Positions 48,862 through 58,074 of a stretch of 64,000 nucleotides of DNA are shown here, one piece after another; the stretch's first letter is position 1, and every line of letters begins with the position of its first letter. Under the pieces are notes generated by a model. The model was not told the origin of the DNA. It worked only from the letters and a program-made list of their open reading frames with translations, and searched no databases. The position numbers and the translations under genes are program-made. The stretch comes from MGBC124762 sp048201935 (GTDB lineage Bacteria > Bacillota > Clostridia > Oscillospirales > Oscillospiraceae): assembly GCA_048201935.1 (NCBI GenBank), contig DBFBGR010000022.1:45498-109497 (forward strand), read 5' to 3'.

Positions 48862-50168
48862 TGGCCACCAATCTACTCATTTCCAACGTCACCGCCGTGG
48901 TGATGGACGACGCCCACACCATGCTGAAAAACGCCTACGTCCAGATCTCCGGCGGCAAGATCGTCTCCGTCTCCCAGACCCGGCCCCAGGGCTTTGACGG
49001 CTCCCAGATAGACGGCAAGGGCCGGGTGCTGATGCCCGGCTTCGTCAACGCCCACACCCACGTCCCCATGACCGCCATGCGGGGCTACGGCGGCGGGCAT
49101 AATTTGCAGGACTGGCTCAACGACTACATTTTCCCCGCCGAGGCCAGGTGGGACGACCGGGCCATCCGGGCCTGCGCCGATCTGGGTCTGGCCGAGATGA
49201 TATCCTCCGGGGTCACCTGTATCGCGGATATGTATATGCGTATGGGGGTGGTGGCCCAGGCGGCGCTGGATGCGGGGATCTCCGCCAACCTGTGCAACGG
49301 CGTGGTGTACTTTGGCGACCCGGCGGATTTTTCCCCGGATCAGCACGCCGACTGCGAAAGCCTCATTCGCCTCTATGAGGACTGGCACAACGCCGGGGAC
49401 GGCCAGATCATGGTGGACGGCTCCATCCACGCAGAGTACACCTCCTGCGCCCCGGTGTGGGAGTGGGTGGCGGAGTTTGCCCGGACGCATAAGCTGGGGA
49501 TGCACGTCCATCTTTCCGAGACCGAGAAGGAGCACGCCGAGTGCCTCCAGCGCCACGGGCTCACCCCGGCGGCCCTCTTTGAGAAATACGGCCTTTGGGA
49601 CGTGCGCGCCATCGCTGCCCACTGCGTGTGGACCACCCCCGAGGACTGGGCCATCATGGCCCGCCACGGGGTCACCGCCGTCCACAACCCCGCCAGCAAC
49701 CTGAAGCTGGGCTCCGGTGTGGCCCCCATCCCCGCCATGAAAAAGGCCGGGGTCAACATCGCCCTGGGCACCGACGGCGTCTCCTCCCACAACGCCACCG
49801 ACTTCTTTTTTGATGTGAAACTGGCCGCCATTCTCCACAACGGCGTGAACCACGACCCGCTGGCCCTCACCGCCTGGGAGGCGTTGGAGATGGCCACGGT
49901 CAACGGCGGAGCGGCCCTGGGCCGCAAGACGGGCCGGATCGCGCCGGGGTACGACGCGGACCTCATCTTGGTGGACTTTGACGCGCCCAACCTCATCCCC
50001 TGCCACGATGTGGCGGAGAACCTGGTCTTTGCCGCCCACGGCTCCAACGTGGTGATGAATATGTGCAGAGGCAAGGTCATATACAAAGATGGACAATTCC
50101 TGACCATCGACATGGAAAGGGTCAAAGCGGAGCTGGCGGACTACGCCATGCCCAAGCTCTTCGGCTGA
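48861..50168 (+). CDS. 5-methylthioadenosine/S-adenosylhomocysteine deaminase-type amidohydrolase
   Basis: A 435-residue metal-dependent amidohydrolase. Metal ligands are in PGFVNAHTHVPM, MHVHLSETEKEH, AIAAHCVWTTPED and LGTDGVSSHNATD. The latter pattern with HNATDFFFDVKLAA is typical of the MtaD/SsnA/TrzA group that deaminates methylthioadenosine, SAH or other adenosines. ATG 48861 overlaps the punA stop by one base; ATG 48858 is also possible. Coupling to PNP suggests deamination of an adenosine compound to an inosine one, which PNP then cleaves. The precise substrate is inference. Confidence 0.88.
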   Translation: MATNLLISNVTAVVMDDAHTMLKNAYVQISGGKIVSVSQTRPQGFDGSQIDGKGRVLMPGFVNAHTHVPMTAMRGYGGGHNLQDWLNDYIFPAEARWDDRAIRACADLGLAEMISSGVTCIADMYMRMGVVAQAALDAGISANLCNGVVYFGDPADFSPDQHADCESLIRLYEDWHNAGDGQIMVDGSIHAEYTSCAPVWEWVAEFARTHKLGMHVHLSETEKEHAECLQRHGLTPAALFEKYGLWDVRAIAAHCVWTTPEDWAIMARHGVTAVHNPASNLKLGSGVAPIPAMKKAGVNIALGTDGVSSHNATDFFFDVKLAAILHNGVNHDPLALTAWEALEMATVNGGAALGRKTGRIAPGYDADLILVDFDAPNLIPCHDVAENLVFAAHGSNVVMNMCRGKVIYKDGQFLTIDMERVKAELADYAMPKLFG

Positions 50169-50181
50169 CAGGAGTGATTTT

Positions 50182-51843
50182 GTGGCAAACGAAAAGAAAA
50201 GCACCTTCTACGGAGGCGCGGCCATTTTGATGCTGGGCTCCATCGCCGTGAAGCTCATCGGCGCGGTGTACAAGATCCCCCTTGGGAACATCCTTCCCAA
50301 CGAGGCCTTCACCGACTTTGACACCGCCTATAATATCTACAACTTCTTCCTGACCATCGCCACGGCGGGGCTGCCGGTGGCGCTTTCTAAGATGGTGTCC
50401 GAGGCCAACACCCTGAACCGCCGCAACCAGGTGGAGCGGGTGTTCTCCGTGGCCCTCAAGACCTTCTTGTTCATGGGCACGCTGAGCTTTATCGCCATGA
50501 GCTTCTTCGCCGCGCCTCTGTCCTCCTTCCTGGAGAATCCCTCCGCGGTCTGGTGCGTGCAGTGCCTGGCCCCCTCGGTGCTGTGCGTGTGCGTCATGGC
50601 CACCTTCCGGGGCTATTACCAGGGCCACTCCAACATGGTGCCCACCGCTGTGAGCCAGATCATCGAGTCCTTTGGCAAGCTGGTCTTCGGCCTGGCTCTG
50701 GCTCTGGCCGCCCTTCGGCTGGTCCCAGGGGTGGAGACCTACCGCCAGCGTCTGGCCGCCGCGGGGGCCATCCTGGGCGTGTCCATCGGCAGCGTCATCG
50801 CCCTTTGCTATATGCTCATCCACTATTTCCGCACCCGGAAGGACCGCGCCGCCGCCACCGACACCCCCGACAGCTCTGGGACCATCCTCAAGCGGCTGTT
50901 GTCCCTGGCCATCCCCATCACCCTGGGCTCCGCCGCCATCAGCCTGGTCACCATCGTAGATACCAAGATCGTCATGGACCTGCTGGAGAAGATGTATCAC
51001 GACCTGCCCGAGCTCATCACCCCCGAGGCGGTGGCCCAGCAATTCGAGGAGGGCGGCGTATCTCCCCAGCTCTTTATGGCCCAAGGACTTCGGGGCATCT
51101 ACGGCAAGTGCATGGCCATCTATAACCTCCCCTCCCAGCTCATGGTGGCCATCACCGCCTCCATCATCCCCGCCGTCTCCGCCTGCCTGACCCGGCGGGA
51201 CGCTGAAGCCGCCAGCGCCACCTCCGAATCCGCCCTGCGCATCGGCATGGTGCTGGCCTTCCCCATGGGCGGGGGGCTCTTCGCCCTGGGCTCCCCCATC
51301 GTGCAACTGCTGTACCCCGGCGTGGACACCGCCATCGCCGGGCCCATCATGTCCATCCTGGGCCTGGCCACCATCTTTGTCTGCGTCATGTCCCTTTGCA
51401 ACTCCATCCTCCAGGCCAACGGCCGGGTGGGTCTGCCCGTCATCGCGGTGGTGGCCGGCGGCGCGGTGAAGATCGCCGTCAACTACCTGCTGGTGGGCAA
51501 CTACGACATCAACATCCTGGGCGCGCCCATCGGCACTCTGTGCTGCTTTGGCGTAGTGGCGCTGCTGGACATCCTCTTCATCCGCTTTGTCATCCCCTCG
51601 CCGCCCAGCTTCCTGCGGGCCTTTGCCAAGCCCCTCGTCGCCTCTGGGCTCATGGGGGCGGCGGCCTGGGCGGTGTGCGGCCTGGCCCAGCGGTTCGTGG
51701 GCGTGAAACTGGGCTGCTTGCTGGGCATATTTGCCGGCATGGTGGTCTATTTTGCCCTCATCGTCCTGCTGCGGGTGTTCTCCAAGGAGGACTTGAAGCT
51801 CATGCCCAAGGGGGACAAGATCGCCAAAATTTTGCGCATTTAG
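50182..51843 (+). CDS. spoVB: SpoVB/MurJ-family membrane flippase
   Basis: A multidrug/oligosaccharidyl-lipid/polysaccharide superfamily exporter with about 14 membrane helices in 553 residues. Start is GTG 50182 after GACAGGAGTG. The N-terminal GGAAILMLGSIAVKLIGAVY and later NRRNQVERVF and ILQANGRVGLPVI segments are typical of SpoVB in Firmicutes, where it is needed for spore cortex synthesis, probably moving a lipid-linked precursor. Paralogues with other roles exist, so the exact role is inferred. It is 13 bp after the deaminase gene. Confidence 0.87.
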   Translation: MANEKKSTFYGGAAILMLGSIAVKLIGAVYKIPLGNILPNEAFTDFDTAYNIYNFFLTIATAGLPVALSKMVSEANTLNRRNQVERVFSVALKTFLFMGTLSFIAMSFFAAPLSSFLENPSAVWCVQCLAPSVLCVCVMATFRGYYQGHSNMVPTAVSQIIESFGKLVFGLALALAALRLVPGVETYRQRLAAAGAILGVSIGSVIALCYMLIHYFRTRKDRAAATDTPDSSGTILKRLLSLAIPITLGSAAISLVTIVDTKIVMDLLEKMYHDLPELITPEAVAQQFEEGGVSPQLFMAQGLRGIYGKCMAIYNLPSQLMVAITASIIPAVSACLTRRDAEAASATSESALRIGMVLAFPMGGGLFALGSPIVQLLYPGVDTAIAGPIMSILGLATIFVCVMSLCNSILQANGRVGLPVIAVVAGGAVKIAVNYLLVGNYDINILGAPIGTLCCFGVVALLDILFIRFVIPSPPSFLRAFAKPLVASGLMGAAAWAVCGLAQRFVGVKLGCLLGIFAGMVVYFALIVLLRVFSKEDLKLMPKGDKIAKILRI

Positions 51844-51948
51844 TAAGGGCCCATCCCTTTACTTCCCCCTCCAGACGGGAAATTTGCCTCTTTTTTTCGG
51901 GAGAAAATGAAAAAATTGCAAAAAAGCACTTGCGGAAAGAGGGAAAAT

Positions 51949-52764
51949 ATGATAGATTTTGAGAGCAAGCCTTCCTATGGCATGGATGACCTGGTCAACA
52001 TCGTGGCCATCCTCCGCGCTCCGGGGGGCTGTCCCTGGGACCAGGAGCAGACCCACCAGTCCATCCGGCAGAACATGCTGGAGGAGGCTTACGAGGCCTG
52101 CGAGGCCATCGACCAGGCCGATACGGCCCATCTGAAGGAGGAGCTTGGCGACGTGCTGCTGCAGGTCGCCCTCCACGCCCAGATGGAGCGCGAGCAGGGT
52201 TCCTTCACTCTGGACGATGTGGCCGACGGCATCTGCAAAAAGCTTATCTTCCGCCACCCCCACGTCTTTGGGGACGTGAACGCCCAGGATGTGGGCCAGG
52301 CCCTGAACACCTGGGACGCCATGAAGCGGGTGGAAAAATCCCAGCAGACCTACACCGACACCCTGGAGGCCGTGGCCCGTTCGCTGCCCGCGCTGTGGCG
52401 GGCGCAGAAGGTCCAGAAAAAGGCCAAAAAGGCGGGCTTTGACTGGCCCGACGCCCAAGGGGCGGTGGACAAGCTCTCCGAGGAGCTCTCGGAGCTCCGA
52501 GCCGCCATGGACGGCAAAGGCGATGTGGCTGAGGAGCTGGGCGACCTGCTCTTTGCCTGTGTGAACGTCTCCCGCTTTGTGGACGTGGAGCCCGAGGAGG
52601 CCCTCACCGCCGCCACCGACAAATTCATCTCCCGCTTCGCTCTGGTGGAGCGAAAGGCTCAGGCCCTAGGCCGGGACATGAAGGACATGACGCTGGCGGA
52701 GCTGGACCAGCTCTGGGACCAGGCCAAGGACGACTTAAAAGATGGACCACCGGGCCGTCTTTAA
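51949..52764 (+). CDS. mazG: Nucleoside triphosphate pyrophosphohydrolase
   Basis: Hydrolyses nucleoside triphosphates to monophosphates, clearing damaged nucleotides. The 271 residues contain two MazG domains: the first has GGCPWDQEQTHQSIRQNMLE and EELGDVLLQVALHA (metal-binding acidic residues), the second has KLSEELSELRAAM and VAEELGDLLFACVN. ATG 51949 follows GAAAGAGGGAAAAT; an earlier ATG at 51907 has no good site. It precedes the HU gene by 48 bp. Confidence 0.94.
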   Translation: MIDFESKPSYGMDDLVNIVAILRAPGGCPWDQEQTHQSIRQNMLEEAYEACEAIDQADTAHLKEELGDVLLQVALHAQMEREQGSFTLDDVADGICKKLIFRHPHVFGDVNAQDVGQALNTWDAMKRVEKSQQTYTDTLEAVARSLPALWRAQKVQKKAKKAGFDWPDAQGAVDKLSEELSELRAAMDGKGDVAEELGDLLFACVNVSRFVDVEPEEALTAATDKFISRFALVERKAQALGRDMKDMTLAELDQLWDQAKDDLKDGPPGRL

Positions 52765-52812
52765 GTATATTCGCGGCACGAGCCGCACAAAAATTATAGG
52801 AGGAATACACCA

Positions 52813-53097
52813 ATGAACAAAGCTGAACTCATCAATGCCGTGGCCGATAAGGCCGGTCTGTCCAAGAAGGACACCGAGCTGGCTGTCGGCGCCACCATCG
52901 ACGTCATCACCGCCGCCCTGAAGAAGGGCGATAAGGTCCAGCTGGTCGGCTTCGGCGGCTTCGAGGTGAAGTCCCGCGCCGCTCGCACCGGCCGCAACCC
53001 CAAGACCAAGGAGCCCATCACCATCCCCGCCTCCAAGGTCCCCGTCTTCAAGGCCGGCAAGGCTCTGAAGGACGCTGTCGCCAAGAAGAAGAAGTAA
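52813..53097 (+). CDS. hup: DNA-binding protein HU
   Basis: Nucleoid-associated protein of 94 residues that bends DNA as a dimer. It starts MNKAELINAVADKAGLSKKD. The DNA-binding arm GFGGFEVKSRAARTGRNPKT contains the conserved Gly-Phe and RxGRNP motif, and it ends in a Lys tail. AGGAGG precedes the ATG. It lies downstream of mazG, with a possible RNA hairpin spanning the mazG stop, and ends at a terminator at 53121. Confidence 0.97.
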   Translation: MNKAELINAVADKAGLSKKDTELAVGATIDVITAALKKGDKVQLVGFGGFEVKSRAARTGRNPKTKEPITIPASKVPVFKAGKALKDAVAKKKK

Positions 53098-53120
53098 GAA
53101 AAACCCCTTTGGTTTTTTCC

Positions 53121-53152
53121 ATCCCCACTGCTTCGGCAGTGGGGATTTTTTC
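53121..53152 (+). terminator. Terminator after the HU gene
   Basis: ATCCCCACTGC/GCAGTGGGGAT with a TTCG tetraloop, then TTTTT. Confidence 0.93.
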
Positions 53153-53181
53153 TTGACCTGGGGCCTGGTTTGGACTACAAT
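53153..53181 (+). promoter_or_regulatory. deoC promoter
   Basis: TTGACC (53153-53158) and TACAAT (53176-53181) with a 17-bp spacer, beginning immediately after the preceding terminator. Confidence 0.75.
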
Positions 53182-53214
53182 AAAGGTAATATTTGACCCA
53201 AAGGAGTGACCTTT

Positions 53215-53880
53215 ATGGAGCAAAAGGACATTTTGGCCCGCTGCGACCACACCCTGCTCAAGCAAGAGAGCACCTGGGCGCAGATCCGCGCCATCTGCGA
53301 CGACGGCCTCAAGTACCACTGCGCCAGCGTCTGCATCCCGCCCACCTATGTCCAAAGAGCGGCAGAGTATGTGGGCAACCGCCTGAAGATCTGCACCGTC
53401 ATCGGCTTCCCCAACGGCTACTCCACCACCGCCGTCAAGGTCTTCGAGACGGAGAACGCCGTTTCAAACGGCGCAGACGAGATCGACATGGTGGTGAACA
53501 TCGGCTGGGTGAAGGACGCCCTTTGGGACGACATCCTGGCCGAGCTCAAGGCGGTGAAGGCCGCTACCCAGGGCCGCATTTTGAAGGTCATCATCGAGAC
53601 CTGCCTGCTCACTGAGGCCGAGAAGGTCAAGCTCTGCGAGCTGGTGAGCCTCTCTGGGGCGGACTTCATCAAGACCTCCACCGGCTTTGCAAGCGGCGGG
53701 GCCACCCGGGAGGACGTGGCCCTGCTGCGTGAGCACGTCTTCCCCGAGGTCAAGGTCAAGGCCGCCGGGGGCATCGCCACCCTGCAGGACGCGGAGGACA
53801 TGATCGCCCTGGGCGCGGACCGCCTGGGCACCAGCCGCATCGTCAAGCTGGTAAAAGGCCAGCAGGGCGAGGGCTATTAA
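53215..53880 (+). CDS. deoC: Deoxyribose-phosphate aldolase
   Basis: Splits 2-deoxyribose-5-phosphate into acetaldehyde and glyceraldehyde-3-phosphate. The 221 residues are typical. The Schiff-base Lys is in GADFIKTSTGF (about residue 152) and the second catalytic Lys in VKVKAAGGIA. ATG 53215 follows AAGGAGTG. It has its own promoter and is followed 16 bp later by the pectin esterase gene, in the same direction. The acetaldehyde product could feed alcohol dehydrogenases, but no link is shown. Confidence 0.96.
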   Translation: MEQKDILARCDHTLLKQESTWAQIRAICDDGLKYHCASVCIPPTYVQRAAEYVGNRLKICTVIGFPNGYSTTAVKVFETENAVSNGADEIDMVVNIGWVKDALWDDILAELKAVKAATQGRILKVIIETCLLTEAEKVKLCELVSLSGADFIKTSTGFASGGATREDVALLREHVFPEVKVKAAGGIATLQDAEDMIALGADRLGTSRIVKLVKGQQGEGY

Positions 53881-53896
53881 AGGGAGGTTTTTTGAT

Positions 53897-56800
53897 ATGA
53901 AACGCATTCTATCTACCCTCTGCGCCCTGGCGCTGGTGGTCTCTCTGGCTGTGGTCCCCGCCGGGGCCCATCAGATCATGCACGTCGGGCCTAAGCCCTG
54001 CGACGTGTGGGACTTCACAGGCGCGACTATGGAAGGGGCCAACAACCATATCACCCCTGCCGCCTGGGTGGAGAGCGGGGAGTTGGTGGACGGTACCTTG
54101 TCCAACGGCACCGAGGCCAGCTTTGGGGACCTGACATTTGTCCACAACGCCAACGACCGGGTCTACTCCGCCGCAGAGAGCGCCGACTGGGGCGGCGTGC
54201 TGGGGGGCAACGCCCAGGACAAGTACGGCTTCACCTATGACGACGGCTACCAGGCCCAGGGCGGCTGGTACTGCAACGGCGCGGGCGGCCCGGAACGCCG
54301 CTATATCGAGCTGGCCAACGTTGAACCCGGGGACAGAATCGAGGTCTATATGGGCTCGGCCAGCGGAGATATTACCCTCCATTTTGCCGACATTGATTGG
54401 GGCTTTCCCGAGACAGTGAAGATCCCCGCCAAGGAGTTCGCCAAGGTCACCTTCGTGGCCCAGTATACGGGGACCCACAAGCTCTGGACCGAGGCCGCGG
54501 GCAAGGCCATGTGGCACCGGGTGGTGCGCTATCCCTATGTTTCCCTGTCTGGCAAGCTGGCTTTGCCTAAAGACTTTCCCGCCAAGCGTTGTACGATAAA
54601 ATTTATCAACCAGGAGACCAAGGCAGAGACCTGGGCTCAGACCTCTCTCGATGTCCCGACCTTGACCTTCACCGGGCGTCTGGCCCCGGGCTATACCTAC
54701 CGGGCCGTCCTCACCGGAGTTCCGGGATGGGGACTTACCGCCGACAGCCGCTTGGTGGAGGTGCCCATCGCTGACGCGGGCAAAGACATGGACGATATGA
54801 CTCTGGTGGTGGAGCCCAAGAGCACCTATACGTATTCGGGCAAGGTCACCGGCTTCGCCCAGGGCTACGACAAGCCCTACACCCTTACCATGGTCCCCGA
54901 GGAGGGCTCGGACAGCCAGGAGACCGTCCTCACCGTGGCCGCCGACGGCTCCTTCTCCGGCACCCTGGACCCCTCGGTGGTCTATACCGTGAAGCTGGAC
55001 GGGGCCTACGATTACCAGGTCAAGACCCCCCTGGAGGTGACCGGCGAGAGCGCCTACACCGAGGACATCGTGGTGGAGCCCAAGGCGACCTATCCGGTCT
55101 CCGGGCAGTTCCTGGGCGTGGAGCCCGGGACGGTGCGGCGCGTGGGCTTTGTGAATTTGGAGGATGGGTACATCTATGACACCGCCGCCGGCGACGAGGG
55201 CTATGCCGCCAGCCTCCGCCCCGGGTCCTACTCCGTCCACATCGGCTGCGACGGCTACGAGACCACCAGCCATGTGGTGGTGACCGACGAGCCTGTGGAC
55301 AAAGACCTGTGGTGCGTCTCCACCGCCCAAAAGCCCGCCGTGGCCTGGACTTCGGACGTGTATGTGGGCTACCGGACGAATCCCAACAATTATGAAACGG
55401 TCCGGGAGGCGATGGACGCCGTCTCCCGCATGGGCGTAGACAGCGAAGCCAAGCGGGTCACCGTCCACATCGCCCCCGGGACCTACCGCGAGCAGGTCAT
55501 TGTGGACACGCCCTACGTCAGCTTTGTCAACGACGAGCCCAGCCGCGAGGTCTTGCTGACCTGGTACTACGGCATCGGCTACAAATACTATTCCGCGGGG
55601 CCTGACGGCAACGGCTACTATGACCAGGCCCGGGCCTTTGACAAGTTTGAAAAGCACGTGGCCGACCGCTGGGGCACGGCGGTGCGCATCATGCCCCAGG
55701 CCGTGGGCTTCCGGGCAGAGAATATCACCTTTGAAAACTCCTTCAACCGCTACATCACCGACGAGGAGCTGGCCGACGGCGTAGAGCCCGAGGCGGAGAA
55801 GCCCCCGCGCAACTACGCCCTAGATGTCCAGTCCAAGGCGGCCACCGAGCGGGCGGCGGCCATATGCGTGGAGGCTCCCCAGTGCGAGTTCCTTCGCTGC
55901 AAGTTCCTCTCCAGCCAGGACACCCTCTACACCGCCAGCGACGCATACTTCAAAAACTGCCTCATCGAGGGCAACACCGACTACATCTTCGGCTCCGGCA
56001 ACGTGGTCTTTGACGGCTGTGAGCTTCGCTGGAAGGGCTACTCCGAGGGCTCCACCGGCGGCTACATCACCGCCGCGCGGCAAGAAAGCGACCAGGCGGG
56101 CTATCTCTTCCGCTCCTGCGCCGTCACCGCCAACGACGGCCTTACCGTCACCCCCGGCTACTTTGGCCGCCCCTGGGGGGCCGACGCGGCGGTGCGGTTC
56201 CAGCACACCCGCCTGGAGCGTGCCGGCCTGATCGTGGCCGAGGGCTGGACCGAGATGAGCGGCAACAAGCCCGAGAACGCCCGCTTTGGCGAGCGCGCCA
56301 CCACTGACATGACCGGCCACAGCATGGCCGCCGACCAGCGCGTGGTGACCCCGGCGGTCAAGGTGGCCCAGGTGGCCGACTACCTGGGCGGCTGGACGCC
56401 CCACTATTACACCGAGGAGGCGGACGATATCCTCACCACCTTTGCCAGCGACCCCATCCTCACCGACAATGGCGACATCAACCTCCCCAAGGCTGGCCAC
56501 ACCCTCACCGTGGGCTACTCCCTGGGCGCGCAGGACGCAAACGACGCTTCCCTCATCAACTGGTACGCCGTCTCTCCCGACGGTGCGGAGACCCTTGTGA
56601 AGTCCTCTGCCGCCAACGTCAGCCGCAGCTATAAGATCCAACAAGGCGACCTGGGCTGCCGCATCAAGGTGTCCGTCACCCCCCTGACCCTCTCGGGTGA
56701 AATGGGCGAGACCAAGAGCTACACCCTCCTCGAGACGGTCAAAGAGGGCTGGAACGACCCCGGCGCCGCCCCCGGCGACGTGGCTTTAGGCCAGGGCGTC

Positions 56801-58003
56801 AACATCTTCCTGGCGGGGGACTCCACCGTGAAGGACTACTCCGCCCAGGGGATGTATAACGACGGCAAGAACCAGTCCGAGGGCTCCTGGGGCGAGTTTT
56901 TGCAAGCCTTCTTTGACCCGGGCCAGGTCACCGTGGTGAACTACGCCCAGGGGGGTCGCTCCACCCGGAACTTCATCAACGAGGGCTCGCTGGACCGCAT
57001 CGCTGAGAAGATCGGCCCGGGGGACTACCTCTTCATCCAGTTTGGCCACAATGACGCCTCCAACGCCGACCAAAGCCACCTCACCGAGCGTCACGCGCCC
57101 TTGGGGACCCCGGACCAGAGCGGCATTTACCCCACCACCCCCGGCGTGAAGTCCCCCACCCCCGCGGGCCTGCCCGCCGCCTGGGGCGATACCTGCTACA
57201 CCTGGGACTGCGGCGGCACCTATAAGTGGTACCTCAAGCAGTACATCGACGTGGCGAGAAATGCCGGGGCCACCCCGGTGCTGGTCACCCCCGTGGCCCG
57301 GATGTACTATGAGAGCGACGGCTCTATCCGGCCTCACCACGACGAGTCCACCAGCGAGGTGAAGAACAACGCCTACTGCGCCGCTGTGAAGCAGTTGGCC
57401 GCCGAGGAAAACGTGCTGTGCGTGGACGCTTTCTCCCTCACCGAGAAGATGTTCGTGGACGCGTACAAAGCCTGCGGCAAGGATACCTACGGCCAGCAGA
57501 CCATGAGCGTGGGCGAGTCCACCCACTCCAACAAGCTGGGCGGCATGATCGAGGCAGCCCTCATGGCCCGGGCCATCCAGGGCCTGGGGCTGGACATCTC
57601 CTACGCCGTGAAGGCCCCAGCCAAGGTGCTGGGCCAGACCCCCAAGGGGGAGACCGCCTTCCTCATCGACGGCCAGGGCCGGCTGACGGTCTACGATATG
57701 CTCACCGACTACGCCGAGAAGGCTCCCTACTGGGAGGGCGTGGGCCAGGGCCTCTTTGACGCCATCGCCACCGACCGGCCCGCCGGGCCCCAGGTCCCGG
57801 ACGTGACCCCCACCCAGCCCGCGCCGGTCCAGCCCGCCGCCGGGACCTACACCGTCCAAAAGGGCGACAGCCTGTGGTCCATCGCCCAGCGGCTCTACGG
57901 CAGCGGCATGAAATACGCCCTCCTCTTTGAGGCCAACCGGGACAAGGTGAAGGACCCCAACGCCATCTTCGTGGGCCAGGTCCTCATCGTTCCCGAGGGG
58001 TAA
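53897..58003 (+). CDS. Giant secreted pectin esterase: pectin methylesterase, GDSL acetylesterase and LysM
   Basis: A 1368-residue exported protein. A signal peptide (about 1-24, cut after AGA) is followed by about 460 residues of beta-rich, carbohydrate-binding or CNA-B-like repeats. The pectin methylesterase domain (about 480-800) has GTYREQV, QAVGFRAEN, SSQDTLY (~673), GNTDYIFGSGNV (~694) and FGRPWG (~755). A GDSL/SGNH esterase of rhamnogalacturonan acetylesterase type (about 970-1240) has AGDSTVKDY, QFGHND and ESTHSNKLG. A Pro linker and one LysM domain (about 1317-1366, YTVQKGDSLWSIAQRLYG) end the protein. It should strip methyl and acetyl groups from dietary pectin while bound to the wall via LysM. 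Confidence 0.92.
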   Translation: MKRILSTLCALALVVSLAVVPAGAHQIMHVGPKPCDVWDFTGATMEGANNHITPAAWVESGELVDGTLSNGTEASFGDLTFVHNANDRVYSAAESADWGGVLGGNAQDKYGFTYDDGYQAQGGWYCNGAGGPERRYIELANVEPGDRIEVYMGSASGDITLHFADIDWGFPETVKIPAKEFAKVTFVAQYTGTHKLWTEAAGKAMWHRVVRYPYVSLSGKLALPKDFPAKRCTIKFINQETKAETWAQTSLDVPTLTFTGRLAPGYTYRAVLTGVPGWGLTADSRLVEVPIADAGKDMDDMTLVVEPKSTYTYSGKVTGFAQGYDKPYTLTMVPEEGSDSQETVLTVAADGSFSGTLDPSVVYTVKLDGAYDYQVKTPLEVTGESAYTEDIVVEPKATYPVSGQFLGVEPGTVRRVGFVNLEDGYIYDTAAGDEGYAASLRPGSYSVHIGCDGYETTSHVVVTDEPVDKDLWCVSTAQKPAVAWTSDVYVGYRTNPNNYETVREAMDAVSRMGVDSEAKRVTVHIAPGTYREQVIVDTPYVSFVNDEPSREVLLTWYYGIGYKYYSAGPDGNGYYDQARAFDKFEKHVADRWGTAVRIMPQAVGFRAENITFENSFNRYITDEELADGVEPEAEKPPRNYALDVQSKAATERAAAICVEAPQCEFLRCKFLSSQDTLYTASDAYFKNCLIEGNTDYIFGSGNVVFDGCELRWKGYSEGSTGGYITAARQESDQAGYLFRSCAVTANDGLTVTPGYFGRPWGADAAVRFQHTRLERAGLIVAEGWTEMSGNKPENARFGERATTDMTGHSMAADQRVVTPAVKVAQVADYLGGWTPHYYTEEADDILTTFASDPILTDNGDINLPKAGHTLTVGYSLGAQDANDASLINWYAVSPDGAETLVKSSAANVSRSYKIQQGDLGCRIKVSVTPLTLSGEMGETKSYTLLETVKEGWNDPGAAPGDVALGQGVNIFLAGDSTVKDYSAQGMYNDGKNQSEGSWGEFLQAFFDPGQVTVVNYAQGGRSTRNFINEGSLDRIAEKIGPGDYLFIQFGHNDASNADQSHLTERHAPLGTPDQSGIYPTTPGVKSPTPAGLPAAWGDTCYTWDCGGTYKWYLKQYIDVARNAGATPVLVTPVARMYYESDGSIRPHHDESTSEVKNNAYCAAVKQLAAEENVLCVDAFSLTEKMFVDAYKACGKDTYGQQTMSVGESTHSNKLGGMIEAALMARAIQGLGLDISYAVKAPAKVLGQTPKGETAFLIDGQGRLTVYDMLTDYAEKAPYWEGVGQGLFDAIATDRPAGPQVPDVTPTQPAPVQPAAGTYTVQKGDSLWSIAQRLYGSGMKYALLFEANRDKVKDPNAIFVGQVLIVPEG

Positions 58004-58021
58004 CCTTCTGTTTTTCCAAAG

Positions 58022-58059
58022 AAAGACCGTCTCATCCAACTGGATGAGGCGGTCTTTTT
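58022..58059. terminator. Bidirectional terminator after the pectin esterase gene
   Basis: AAAGACCG with CTCATCC pairs with GGATGAG and CGGTCTTT around an AACT loop, then a T-run. It is shared with the converging anti-sigma gene. Confidence 0.9.
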
Positions 58060-58074
58060 CTGCCTGAACGGAGC

